Assembly: GCF_002901845.1 (NCBI RefSeq)
Contig: NZ_PPQE01000030.1
Location: 92,386-156,385 of the forward strand
DNA from: Staphylococcus hominis subsp. hominis
Lineage (GTDB): Bacteria; Bacillota; Bacilli; Staphylococcales; Staphylococcaceae
DNA: 64,000 nucleotides
Direction: 5' to 3'
Shown here: in pieces, positions 49,168-57,785 of the stretch
Numbering within the stretch: the first letter of the stretch is position 1
Layout of the letters: each line of letters starts with the position of its first letter
Position numbers and translations under genes: made by a program
The notes under the pieces: generated by a model
What the model was told of the DNA's origin: nothing
The model's database searches: none
What the model saw: only the letters and a program-made list of their open reading frames with translations

Positions 49168-50853
49168 ATGATTAAACAAATAAATATATCTAATATGTCA
49201 CATCTAGATATACAACTTAATAAAGCTAAATCTGCAGGGTATTCACATTTTATCCCCTATTCTAACGAAATAAAAATTAATCAAGACATGCTTAATGCTG
49301 TCTCATTAGGTGAACATTCTATTGCGGTTGATTACACAATCCATGGTGTTTATCTTAATGATTGTCGTTATTTTGGGAATGATAAATTAAGTTTTCTCGC
49401 TTGGATGAATAATATTAATCATTATCCAAATATCATTTATAATATTGATACTGCGCTGATTTACCTCTCAAAATATCAAATTCAATCTATTATGGACCTA
49501 GCAGTCATCACTATTTTAAAAAATGAGGTTGATATAGATGGACATGTTGTTTTTGATTTTATTGAGGAATTACAGACATCTAGTTCATTTTGGAATTCGT
49601 TAGATACAAGAGAAATTAAAATTGCCAATCACTTTGATTTAAATAAACTAGCTTATATCCACGGCCATTCGATTCCATTTCCTAAATATAAGCATCCATT
49701 AGCTGACGAAACTCTTCGTTTTGCTGATAGCTGGCTTGTAACAACAAAATTTAAATTGCCTAAATGGATGTACAATAAAATTCATCAACGTGCGATTCAA
49801 AATCATAAAAAACTAAGTTATATCTATACTAAAGATACATCCAAATTGAAAAATCATGTCGTATTTTTAGGATTCGATTATGGCTATAGAGGTAACTCTA
49901 AATACCTTTTTAATTACTTTGTAAAACGAAATCCAACAACAGAAGCTTATTACATTACAGACGATAGACATGGACCATATTTCCTTCCCATTGATGCAGA
50001 ACATAATAAAGAACTTATTGAAACTGCAAAAATTGTAGTCATTGAAAGTTATATGCCTGAAGCGTATCAACCTAATGGTACAGTCATTCAATTATGGCAT
50101 GGTACGCCTATTAAAGAATTATTTTTAGATAGTAAAGAACCCTATCAAAATCAAAATATTTATAATTACAGAGCAAGAAAATATAATAAATGGAAACACC
50201 AATCATATGTCTTATTAGATTCAAAAGCTTCAGAAGGTTTATTTGAGACTGCTTTTCCTAATGAAACGGTTCAATTTCTTCCTTTTGGTTATCCAAGAGT
50301 AAGTTATTTACTAAACTATAAAGATAATCAAAATCAGCAAAGAAAAATACGTGAAAAATTAAAACTTAATCATACAAAACCTGTTTTATTATATGCGCCA
50401 ACATGGCATAAAAATACAGAATCATTTACACCTTTAACGATGACACCAGAGTTACTAGAAAAATACTATGTGATATATAAGGGGCATATTGAAGGTGATG
50501 ATGCTATTCCAGAAGGTGTCATTGAGGCTCCTATAGATATCGAAACACAAGACTTAATCTTAATATCAGACATTGTACTTACTGATTATTCTTCTATCAT
50601 TTTTGATGCCTTAACTATTGATAAAAAAGTTTGTTTATATACTCCTAATCACAAAGAATATAAAGAAGAACGTGGCGTCTATATTGATGTGCTGAACAGT
50701 CTAGCAAAAGTTTGGTACACAGACGAAGAAGTGTTACTAAATCATTTAATACATGATACGATTCCTACCATTCACCGACATGCACTTATAAATCGTAATA
50801 ATCAATCTCTAAAAAAACTAACTCAACTTATGAGAGATATTTTAGATAAATAA
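49168..50853 (+). CDS. CDP-glycerol glycerophosphotransferase family protein
   Basis: A 561-residue enzyme of the TagB/TagF (Glyphos_transf) family, which adds glycerol- or ribitol-phosphate units from CDP-alditols to teichoic acid chains at the inner membrane face. The catalytic region (about 295-540) has QLWHGTPIKEL, LLYAPTWHKN, YVIYKGH and the conserved LTDYSSIIFDAL. The N-terminal 230 residues form the family's variable domain. It lies outside the usual tag/tar clusters. AAAGGAT precedes the ATG. Confidence 0.86.
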   Translation: MIKQINISNMSHLDIQLNKAKSAGYSHFIPYSNEIKINQDMLNAVSLGEHSIAVDYTIHGVYLNDCRYFGNDKLSFLAWMNNINHYPNIIYNIDTALIYLSKYQIQSIMDLAVITILKNEVDIDGHVVFDFIEELQTSSSFWNSLDTREIKIANHFDLNKLAYIHGHSIPFPKYKHPLADETLRFADSWLVTTKFKLPKWMYNKIHQRAIQNHKKLSYIYTKDTSKLKNHVVFLGFDYGYRGNSKYLFNYFVKRNPTTEAYYITDDRHGPYFLPIDAEHNKELIETAKIVVIESYMPEAYQPNGTVIQLWHGTPIKELFLDSKEPYQNQNIYNYRARKYNKWKHQSYVLLDSKASEGLFETAFPNETVQFLPFGYPRVSYLLNYKDNQNQQRKIREKLKLNHTKPVLLYAPTWHKNTESFTPLTMTPELLEKYYVIYKGHIEGDDAIPEGVIEAPIDIETQDLILISDIVLTDYSSIIFDALTIDKKVCLYTPNHKEYKEERGVYIDVLNSLAKVWYTDEEVLLNHLIHDTIPTIHRHALINRNNQSLKKLTQLMRDILDK

Positions 50854-50900
50854 TAAAGCACTAAGAGGACAGAACTTTTCTGTCCTCTTAGTGCTTTATT
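50852..50900. terminator. Strong bidirectional terminator
   Basis: A 22-bp perfect stem with a 5-base loop, flanked by A and T runs, between the CDP-glycerol transferase gene and the GNAT gene. It is the longest perfect hairpin in the window. Confidence 0.95.
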
Positions 50901-50908
50901 GTGTTATT

Positions 50909-51424
50909 TTAAATTTCTTTTTCCATAATTAAATCCATGTCTATTACATTACCATTAATAAAGTCATGGTGTCCTGTAATTTCAAATCCTTGCTTTTTAT
51001 AAAAGTCAATGGCAGAAGGATTATTTTCCCAAACACCTAACCATATTTTTGATTTATTATACTCCCTTGCTTTATCAATAGCTAATTGAATAAATTGACT
51101 TCCTCTTCCTCCACCTTGGTAATCCTTATCAAAATAAATGCGTTGAATTTCTAAATATTGATCACCTTTTGGTTCAGTTTGTGTTTCATTAATATTTAAT
51201 TTTAAATAACCAGCAATCTCATCATCTACCTTATAGAAATAGTGAAATGATTGGTGATGTTCGATTTCTGATAATAACTTCGTTTCATTATAGTTTTCTT
51301 TAAAAAATTTTTTAAAGTTTTCATCAGTATAACTACCTTTAAAAGTATCATAAAACGTTTTTTCTGCAATTTTTCTTAACTCACTTACATTATCTTTTTT
51401 AATTTCTTCAATTTCTCCTTTCAT
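50909..51424 (-). CDS. GNAT family N-acetyltransferase
   Basis: A 171-residue acetyltransferase. The acetyl-CoA loop is DYQGGGRGSQFIQLAI and the C-terminal NPSAIDFYKKQGFEITG strand-helix is characteristic; it resembles PaiA/spermine-type GNATs, but the substrate is unknown. The ATG at MKGEIEEI is chosen because GAGGGG lies six bases upstream; the open frame reaches 26 codons further without a site. Confidence 0.85.
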   Translation of the reverse strand: MKGEIEEIKKDNVSELRKIAEKTFYDTFKGSYTDENFKKFFKENYNETKLLSEIEHHQSFHYFYKVDDEIAGYLKLNINETQTEPKGDQYLEIQRIYFDKDYQGGGRGSQFIQLAIDKAREYNKSKIWLGVWENNPSAIDFYKKQGFEITGHHDFINGNVIDMDLIMEKEI

Positions 51425-51539
51425 ATTTCCCCTCTTTTTATTGTACTTATTTTTCTCAAAACCAGATAATATCTTATTCCTTATCAAACACATTTCAAAC
51501 ACTATATTAAATTATTTTTTTATAAATTAAAATATGTAT

Positions 51540-51554
51540 TGATAATAATTATCA
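51540..51554 (+). promoter_or_regulatory. Perfect 7-1-7 Fur box upstream of tatA
   Basis: TGATAATAATTATCA is a complete TGATAATNATTATCA palindrome, 46 bases before the tatA start. It predicts derepression in low iron. Confidence 0.85.
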
Positions 51555-51600
51555 ATAAGTATAAAGTAAAGATAGACTATATTAAAGTGAGGTGTTTAAG

Positions 51601-51825
51601 ATGTTTCATGAGTTATTTATATTAGGCATGGCTGGACCTACCAGTTTAGTCATTATTAGTATTGTTGCATTAATTATTTTTGGTCCTAAAAAATTACCAC
51701 AATTTGGTAAAGCGATTGGCAGTACTTTAAGAGAATTTAAGTCTGCAGCTGAACACATTGATTCAGATGAGGTGGAGGAAACACCCAGTAAACATTCTAA
51801 ACAACAGCGAGACAAATCAAACTAG
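51601..51825 (+). CDS. tatA: Sec-independent translocase subunit TatA
   Basis: A 74-residue protein with one N-terminal membrane helix (about 8-28), the FGPKKLPQFGKAIGSTLREF amphipathic helix and a charged tail. It forms the pore of the twin-arginine translocase. The ATG is chosen because GAGGTG is six bases upstream; a GTG three codons earlier lies within that site. The gene overlaps tatC by about 59 bases. Confidence 0.92.
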   Translation: MFHELFILGMAGPTSLVIISIVALIIFGPKKLPQFGKAIGSTLREFKSAAEHIDSDEVEETPSKHSKQQRDKSN

Positions 51826-52522
51826 TTCGACCTTACTCGAACACTTTGAAGAATTAAGGCGACGTTTAATTAATATACTTATTTCATTTTTAATTACTTT
51901 GCCGTTAGTATACATATCATCTAAATGGTGGATCACAACTTTTGTTTACCATATTAAACGCACTCAAGTTGTTTTACATACTTTTTCATTCACTGAAATG
52001 ATTCAAATCTATATACTAATCATTAGTTTTGTAACTTTGTGCTTAGTTCTTCCTATTATTTTCTATCAATTATGGGCATTTATATCACCAGGGCTTCATC
52101 AACGTGAACGTTTTTTTATTTATAAATATAGTTTATTATGTACTGCGTTATTTATCATTGGTGTCGGTTTCGCCTATACTATCGGATTTCCATTAATTAT
52201 AAAATTTTCATTAACATTATCGAAAACAATGTATATTCAACCAGTGATTGGTTTTAATGCTTATTTACATGAATTAATAAGGTGGTTATTTATATTTGGT
52301 GTCGTCTTTCAATTACCTATGTTTTGTATGGGACTAGTTAAAATGGATGTAATAGATATTAAACAATTACACCAATATCGCAAATATATTTATTTTACTT
52401 GTTTCATTATTGCTAGTATTCTTGCACCACCAGATATCACTTTGAATCTATTTTTGACTTTACCACTCATTATTTTATTTGAAATAAGCATTCTTTTAAC
52501 TAAAATAACTACTCGACATTAA
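51767..52522 (+). CDS. tatC: Sec-independent translocase subunit TatC
   Basis: A 251-residue protein with six membrane helices, the signal-recognising core of the Tat system. LLEHFEELRRRLI near the N terminus and FISPGLHQRERFFIYKY are diagnostic. The frame overlaps the end of tatA. Possible starts are ATG at 51767 or TTG at 51758; neither has a clear ribosome site, and GGTGGAGG sits downstream of both, so the start is uncertain. The likely substrate is the FepB peroxidase encoded just downstream on the opposite strand. Confidence 0.9.
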   Translation: MRWRKHPVNILNNSETNQTSSTLLEHFEELRRRLINILISFLITLPLVYISSKWWITTFVYHIKRTQVVLHTFSFTEMIQIYILIISFVTLCLVLPIIFYQLWAFISPGLHQRERFFIYKYSLLCTALFIIGVGFAYTIGFPLIIKFSLTLSKTMYIQPVIGFNAYLHELIRWLFIFGVVFQLPMFCMGLVKMDVIDIKQLHQYRKYIYFTCFIIASILAPPDITLNLFLTLPLIILFEISILLTKITTRH

Positions 52523-52541
52523 TGAATTCGAATCAAATGCA

Positions 52542-52583
52542 AAAGTCTCAAACGAGTAAATTAATCTACTCGTTTGAGACTTT
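52542..52583. terminator. Bidirectional terminator between tatC and fepC
   Basis: A 17-bp perfect stem starting AAAGTCTCAAACGAG, with T runs both ways. Confidence 0.92.
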
Positions 52584-52592
52584 ATTTTCAAT

Positions 52593-54323
52593 TTAGATAT
52601 GATGCTTTGTTTTAGTATGTTTTAAAGTGAAATAAGCAATTAATAGTATATAAATTAATTGTGCACTCATCGTTTCAATACTTGGATAAAAACCAATGAT
52701 ATTAAGTGTTGGAATATGCTCAATACTATGTTGTGTTATCATTCCAAGTAATTGTAATTTTTGAATACTAATTCCTAACATTTTAAATGCCATAATAAAT
52801 ATTAAAATAGAAAGTACTCTAAAAATAAAATATATAGGTATCAATCGTATAACTGTTTTGAATAACAATGTAAATATGATTAATATAACAATGGCTAGTA
52901 TAATTCCTATAACAAAATCTAAAGTTTTTATACTTCCCATCATTCCCATATAAAAGATAATGACTTCAACGCCTTCTCTCAAAACGGATATTAATCCAAT
53001 TGTACCTAATAATGCTAAGTTTCGATTACTTATTGCATGGTGATACATTTGTTGAATCATATCATTCCATCGCTTAGCACTTGAACGTCTATGCATCCAT
53101 ATACCCACAATATACATTAAAACAACTGCTATTATTCCTAGCGCTGCTTCCATACCTTCACGTAATAATCCATTATTTCCTAGTACTTGAATAAAGATAA
53201 ATGCTAATGCGAGACTTAAAATCAAACCTAATATAGCGCCACCAATGACACTTGTTGTCCCTTTAGTGTCTCTAACCTTTCTGGTCATAGTTGTTAATGT
53301 CAATATGATTAATAATACTTCTAATCCTTCACGTAAAAATATAATCATTACATCTATGGATGAATATGCGTCTTCACTTACAGTATCTTTAATTTCAGAA
53401 TTTATTTTTATTAAACTTTCTTTAATACGATCTTTATTACTACTATCTAAAATACTTTGATAATATGGAATTTTATCTTCAATTTTTGTATATAAACTAC
53501 TGTTTTTAGTTTGAATTTTGCCTTCAACATAAGGCCATATTTGTATAAATTTAGTCAGTGCCTCATCTGATTGTTTTAACTGATGACTCTCGATACCTTT
53601 GATTGCTTTCTCTAATTCAATATTAAGTTGGGTAACTTTATATTGATTTTTTTCAGTATTGGATTGCTTTTTATCAACAGTATCAATACTTGTTTTAAAT
53701 GTCTTCCAAGCATTATCTACTTTTTTTATGTCTAATGGTTCTTTTTGAATAGCTACACGTAACTGCATCAAGTACACTTCTATTTGTCCATATTTATTTT
53801 CATCATAATTTCTGATGGTCGTTTCATGTTTTTTCCAAATTTGATTTAACATATTATTAATAGACTGTAATTTTGATCTATCTTTATTTTTTACAGCTTC
53901 TTGCATGATATTATCTTTTGCGTTAATTTGTTTTTTTAAATTTCTAATATCTTTATCAATATCATCAGTCGATACAGAACTTTCGTAAACGATGAGAGAT
54001 TTTGTTAACTCCGATAACGAGTCGATTTGTTTATTTGTAGTCGTTGCTTGATCAATCATATGAAGTTTCGATTTAACATCTTTTCCTTTTTTATTTCCTT
54101 TAATATTTAACGACATTATTTTATGTTTTACTTCATTCAACACGTTTTGTTTTTCGTTATAATTTAATTGTTTGTGCTCTAATGTCGATTTCGCATCAGA
54201 GATAGCTACATATGCATCATTTAATTGACTATCATTTGCAACACTAACTGAAGTCAATGAAAACAAACGTGTAATAATGATTAAGAGAGTAACTATCGAT
54301 ATCTTAACTAAATAGTGTTTCAC
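52593..54323 (-). CDS. fepC: FepC/EfeU-type iron permease
   Basis: A 576-residue FTR1-family iron permease with a signal-like N terminus, a helical extracytoplasmic region (about 35-265) and about seven membrane helices. Two REGLE/REGVE motifs (FLREGLEVLLIIL and VLREGVEVIIFYMG), which bind ferric iron in this family, are present. The GTG start follows GGGAGG by eight bases and overlaps fepB by 20 bases; an ATG 12 codons upstream is a weaker alternative. It is the third gene of the fepABC operon. Confidence 0.9.
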   Translation of the reverse strand: MKHYLVKISIVTLLIIITRLFSLTSVSVANDSQLNDAYVAISDAKSTLEHKQLNYNEKQNVLNEVKHKIMSLNIKGNKKGKDVKSKLHMIDQATTTNKQIDSLSELTKSLIVYESSVSTDDIDKDIRNLKKQINAKDNIMQEAVKNKDRSKLQSINNMLNQIWKKHETTIRNYDENKYGQIEVYLMQLRVAIQKEPLDIKKVDNAWKTFKTSIDTVDKKQSNTEKNQYKVTQLNIELEKAIKGIESHQLKQSDEALTKFIQIWPYVEGKIQTKNSSLYTKIEDKIPYYQSILDSSNKDRIKESLIKINSEIKDTVSEDAYSSIDVMIIFLREGLEVLLIILTLTTMTRKVRDTKGTTSVIGGAILGLILSLALAFIFIQVLGNNGLLREGMEAALGIIAVVLMYIVGIWMHRRSSAKRWNDMIQQMYHHAISNRNLALLGTIGLISVLREGVEVIIFYMGMMGSIKTLDFVIGIILAIVILIIFTLLFKTVIRLIPIYFIFRVLSILIFIMAFKMLGISIQKLQLLGMITQHSIEHIPTLNIIGFYPSIETMSAQLIYILLIAYFTLKHTKTKHHI

Positions 54324-55530
54324 CGATATAGCCTCCCTTTTGTATCCCTGGTAATACAAGAAATGATGCAGAACCTCGATGTGTGATATATTCGTTTAAT
54401 TTATCATTGTGTCCTAAATTATTTTGAATATCGATAAACTGTTGAATAGATTTTTGGAAACAAATAAACATGAGTCCAGTATCTAAGTCACCTGTTTTAG
54501 CATTTGTACCATCATTATAATTATATGCTCTACGTTTAATAGAAGTTTTTACTTCACGAGCTAAACGCGTATGCGCATTCTCATCGATAACATACTTACC
54601 CTTATTATTTTTTGCCTTTAAATCAATATTATCGAATTCTTTCTTACCTGTTAGAGGGGCACCTGTAGAACGTTTACGACCAAATGTTGCTTCTTGCTCT
54701 TCTAATGCAGTACGATCCCATGTCTCAATATGAATTTGGATTCGTCTTATAACGCAATACGTCCCATTTTCTGCCCATCCATTATCAATGAATACATATT
54801 TTTTCAAGTCGTTATTGTTTCGTGGATTAACTGTACCATCTTTAAATGCCATCAAATTTCTCGGTGTTTCATTTTTTTTAGTAGAAATAAAACCATGTTG
54901 TGACCAGCGAATTTTAATGATGTCTCTAAAAGGTCGTATTAAGTTATGTATGGCATGAAAAGTAACTTGAGGATCATTTGAACAAGCTTGAATCATAATA
55001 TCTCCATCACTATACTCTTCATCTAATTGATCATTAGGAAAATGAGGTATATCTCTAAAATCAAATGGAATTTTAGATGATAATCCTATTTTTTTCAAAA
55101 AAGACTTACTCACGCCATATGTTAAAGTGAGTTTGCTAGCATCTAATCCTATTGATTCACCAGTATCTACAGGTGGTAATAGTGTATTGTTACTATTTTC
55201 CCCAATAATAGCACCGTCAGTCATACTAACAGACATTTGAGTCCATTTTTTAAACATATCTTTAATTAATGTTTGATCTTTGGACTTTAAATCTAATGCA
55301 ATGAAATTACAATTTTTTTGAGTTGGTGTAGTAATACCAGCTTGAATATGTCCATAAAATTCATATGAATCGTTTTCTTCACTTTCAGGAGTATCAAACA
55401 TAGATTTAAACGAAAAGATACTGCCTACACTACTTGCTCCAATAACAGCACCAGCACTTCCTATACCTAGTAACTTTAAAAATGAACGTCTAGTCATTTG
55501 AGGGTGATTTTTATGATTTATATTACTCAT
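54304..55530 (-). CDS. fepB: FepB/EfeB, Tat-exported DyP-type peroxidase
   Basis: A 408-residue haem peroxidase of the dye-decolourising type. The Tat signal is TRRSFLK (R14, R15) followed by a hydrophobic stretch, and the catalytic aspartate is in FKDGTVNP. The haem-region histidine is in AHTRLARE. In S. aureus FepB is the known Tat substrate and works with FepA and FepC in iron uptake. The ATG overlaps the fepA stop codon (ATGA). Confidence 0.93.
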   Translation of the reverse strand: MSNINHKNHPQMTRRSFLKLLGIGSAGAVIGASSVGSIFSFKSMFDTPESEENDSYEFYGHIQAGITTPTQKNCNFIALDLKSKDQTLIKDMFKKWTQMSVSMTDGAIIGENSNNTLLPPVDTGESIGLDASKLTLTYGVSKSFLKKIGLSSKIPFDFRDIPHFPNDQLDEEYSDGDIMIQACSNDPQVTFHAIHNLIRPFRDIIKIRWSQHGFISTKKNETPRNLMAFKDGTVNPRNNNDLKKYVFIDNGWAENGTYCVIRRIQIHIETWDRTALEEQEATFGRKRSTGAPLTGKKEFDNIDLKAKNNKGKYVIDENAHTRLAREVKTSIKRRAYNYNDGTNAKTGDLDTGLMFICFQKSIQQFIDIQNNLGHNDKLNEYITHRGSASFLVLPGIQKGGYIGETLFS

Positions 55531-56381
55531 TCTGTAACCACAGCCATTTTACTTAATGGTTCTCCTAGTGAGTTAACTGCATCTGATAACGCTTTTCTAT
55601 CTTCTTTAGTTACTGCACTATAATCTTTATAACCATCATTATTTTTATATTTATCAAGTAATTGATTCACTTTATTAAAATTATCCATAATTGTAGAACT
55701 CAATTTTTTGTCTTTCTTTTCTAATTCAGATTTAAATAATTCATAAATTTTTTGAGCACCTTCGATATTTGCTTTAAAATCATATAAATCGGTGTGAGAG
55801 TATATCTCTTCTTCTCCAGTAATTTTTGATGTAGATACTTCATTTAATAAATCCACTGATCCTTGTAGCATTAACTTAGGTGTAATATCTAATGTATCTA
55901 CTTTAGCATCTAATTCTTTAGCATCTTTTAGTAATTGATCAGCATCCTTCTTAGTCATTTCATCTATTTTATTTTCTTGATAAAGAGATTTTTCAATTTT
56001 ATGATACCCTGTCCACTTATCTTCTTTTTTCTCTTCTTTCATATCAGCTAGGCGGGCATCGATTTTAGGATCTAAATCGCCAAATGCTTCAGCTACGGGT
56101 TCAGAACGTTCATAATACATGCGTACTTTAGGATACAAAGATTTTGCTTTTTCAATATCATCTGCTTTTATTGCAGATACAAATTCTTCAGTTCCTTTTA
56201 AAAACTGATCTAACTGTTCATTTGTATATTTTCTATATTCTTTAGCTGCTTTCTGTAATGCTACTTTATTCTCATTTGTAGATTTTTTTGAAGTTTTCTC
56301 ATTAGCATTATCGTGATTATTATGACCACAAGCTGTTAATAGTAGTGATGATGTTAGTAAAATAGTTGGTAATTTCTTCAT
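55527..56381 (-). CDS. fepA: FepA/EfeO-type iron-binding lipoprotein
   Basis: A 284-residue lipoprotein with lipobox LLTAC (lipid anchor C18) and an M75/EfeO imelysin-like domain: GYHKIEKSLY holds the HxxE motif, and ITGEEEIYSHTDLYDFKANIEGA is the conserved C-terminal signature. It captures iron at the outer membrane face for FepC. The gene heads the operon and is controlled by a Fur box at the transcription start. Confidence 0.93.
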   Translation of the reverse strand: MKKLPTILLTSSLLLTACGHNNHDNANEKTSKKSTNENKVALQKAAKEYRKYTNEQLDQFLKGTEEFVSAIKADDIEKAKSLYPKVRMYYERSEPVAEAFGDLDPKIDARLADMKEEKKEDKWTGYHKIEKSLYQENKIDEMTKKDADQLLKDAKELDAKVDTLDITPKLMLQGSVDLLNEVSTSKITGEEEIYSHTDLYDFKANIEGAQKIYELFKSELEKKDKKLSSTIMDNFNKVNQLLDKYKNNDGYKDYSAVTKEDRKALSDAVNSLGEPLSKMAVVTE

Positions 56382-56506
56382 AATAAATTCACCTCATTAA
56401 AATTTAGTGATTATCTTTTGATGTTAAATATTTTAAAATGTATATTCTCTACATCTAAATTTTAAAATTACAGTTTTGTATCTCTATCAACATGATTATT
56501 ATCAAG

Positions 56507-56555
56507 TGATAATCATTATCAGTAAAATTATATATTTATGCTGTTTTACTGTCAA
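56507..56555 (-). promoter_or_regulatory. fepABC promoter with a perfect Fur box at +1
   Basis: A consensus promoter is present on the minus strand: TTGACA (56550-56555), 17-base spacer, TATAAT (56527-56532). The perfect Fur palindrome TGATAATGATTATCA (56507-56521) covers the start point. A second, partial TGATAATAATCA-like half site follows. The rest of the 319-base gap shows nothing more. Confidence 0.93.
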
Positions 56556-56700
56556 TATAATTATTTTTTTATCAAAATATAGACTATTTTATATTTAATT
56601 TATATAAACTTTTTAACTTAATGACTCGTTTAAAATGTGGTATGGTTATTTAGGATATGCAATTAACATCTAATTTTTTATTTTTAAGGAGTACGATTTT

Positions 56701-57696
56701 ATGAGTGTAAATTTCAAAGCGTTTATGGTTGAAAAAGATAATGATGGCACTGTCACAAGTGATTTCAAAGATTTATCAATCAATGATTTACCTGAAGGTG
56801 AAGTTTTAATAAAAGTTCAATATTCTGGTATTAATTATAAAGATGCCTTAGCCACTGTTAAAGATAGCGGTGTACTTAAATCATATCCAATGGTTCCTGG
56901 AATTGATTTAGCAGGTACAGTTGTAGAATCTGATGATCCTACAATCGAAAAAGGTGAAGAAGTTATTATTACTGGCTATGATTTAGGTGTCAATCATTAC
57001 GGGGGATTTAGTGAGTATGCCCGTGTTAAATCAGATTGGATTGTTAAATGTCCTGAAAATCTAACACTTGAAGAAGCGATGATTTATGGGACTGCTGGTT
57101 ACACAGCTGGTTTAGCAATAGAAAAATTAGAAAAAGCTAACTTTATGACACTTGAAGGCGATAAAGTACTTGTACGTGGCGCTTCTGGTGGTGTTGGGTC
57201 TTTAGCTGTAATGATGTTAAATGAACTTGGTTATAAAGTTGTAGCAAGTACTGGAAATAAAAAAGCTACGAATAAATTAAAAGAATTAGGAGCAAGAGAA
57301 GTTATCGATCGTATTTCTGAAGATAGTAATGAAATATTAGGAAAAAGAACTTGGCAAGCTGCTATTGATCCTTGCGGTGGTCCTGGAACACCTTATATAG
57401 CAAAGCATCTAACAAATGGTGGTGGTGTTGCATTAATTGGTATGACTGGAGGTAACCACTTTGAAACTTCAGTATTTCCATTTATTCTTCGTGGTGTAAG
57501 CGTCGTTGGACTTGATTCAGTTATGACACCAATGAAATTACGTCAACGTGTATGGAGAAGATTAGCAACTGATTTAAAATCTAATAAATTACATGAAATT
57601 AAAAATACAATTGCTTTTAAAGATTTAAAACATTCTATTGAGACAGTACTTAATCATGAGAACGCTGGAAGAATTATTATAGATTTTGAAGCATAG
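56701..57696 (+). CDS. MDR family oxidoreductase (AcuI/YhdH type)
   Basis: A 331-residue zinc-free medium-chain quinone/acryloyl-CoA reductase. The NADPH motif is GASGGVGSLAVMMLNELGY, and the N-terminal YSGINYKDALA segment is typical for YhdH/AcuI, which reduces acryloyl-CoA to propionyl-CoA. The physiological substrate here is unproven. AAGGAG precedes the ATG. It is a single-gene unit. Confidence 0.88.
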   Translation: MSVNFKAFMVEKDNDGTVTSDFKDLSINDLPEGEVLIKVQYSGINYKDALATVKDSGVLKSYPMVPGIDLAGTVVESDDPTIEKGEEVIITGYDLGVNHYGGFSEYARVKSDWIVKCPENLTLEEAMIYGTAGYTAGLAIEKLEKANFMTLEGDKVLVRGASGGVGSLAVMMLNELGYKVVASTGNKKATNKLKELGAREVIDRISEDSNEILGKRTWQAAIDPCGGPGTPYIAKHLTNGGGVALIGMTGGNHFETSVFPFILRGVSVVGLDSVMTPMKLRQRVWRRLATDLKSNKLHEIKNTIAFKDLKHSIETVLNHENAGRIIIDFEA

Positions 57697-57715
57697 TTCA
57701 TATTTATTTAATAAA

Positions 57716-57756
57716 AAAGAGCAAGAAACCCAGTTTATAGTGGTTTCCTGCTCTTT
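57716..57756. terminator. Terminator between the reductase gene and the surface-protein fragment
   Basis: A 15-base stem with one mismatch, AAAGAGCAAGAAACC / GGTTTCCTGCTCTTT, with flanking A and T runs. Confidence 0.88.
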
Positions 57757-57785
57757 ATTTTTAAAGATACTAAGTTATATCTTTT

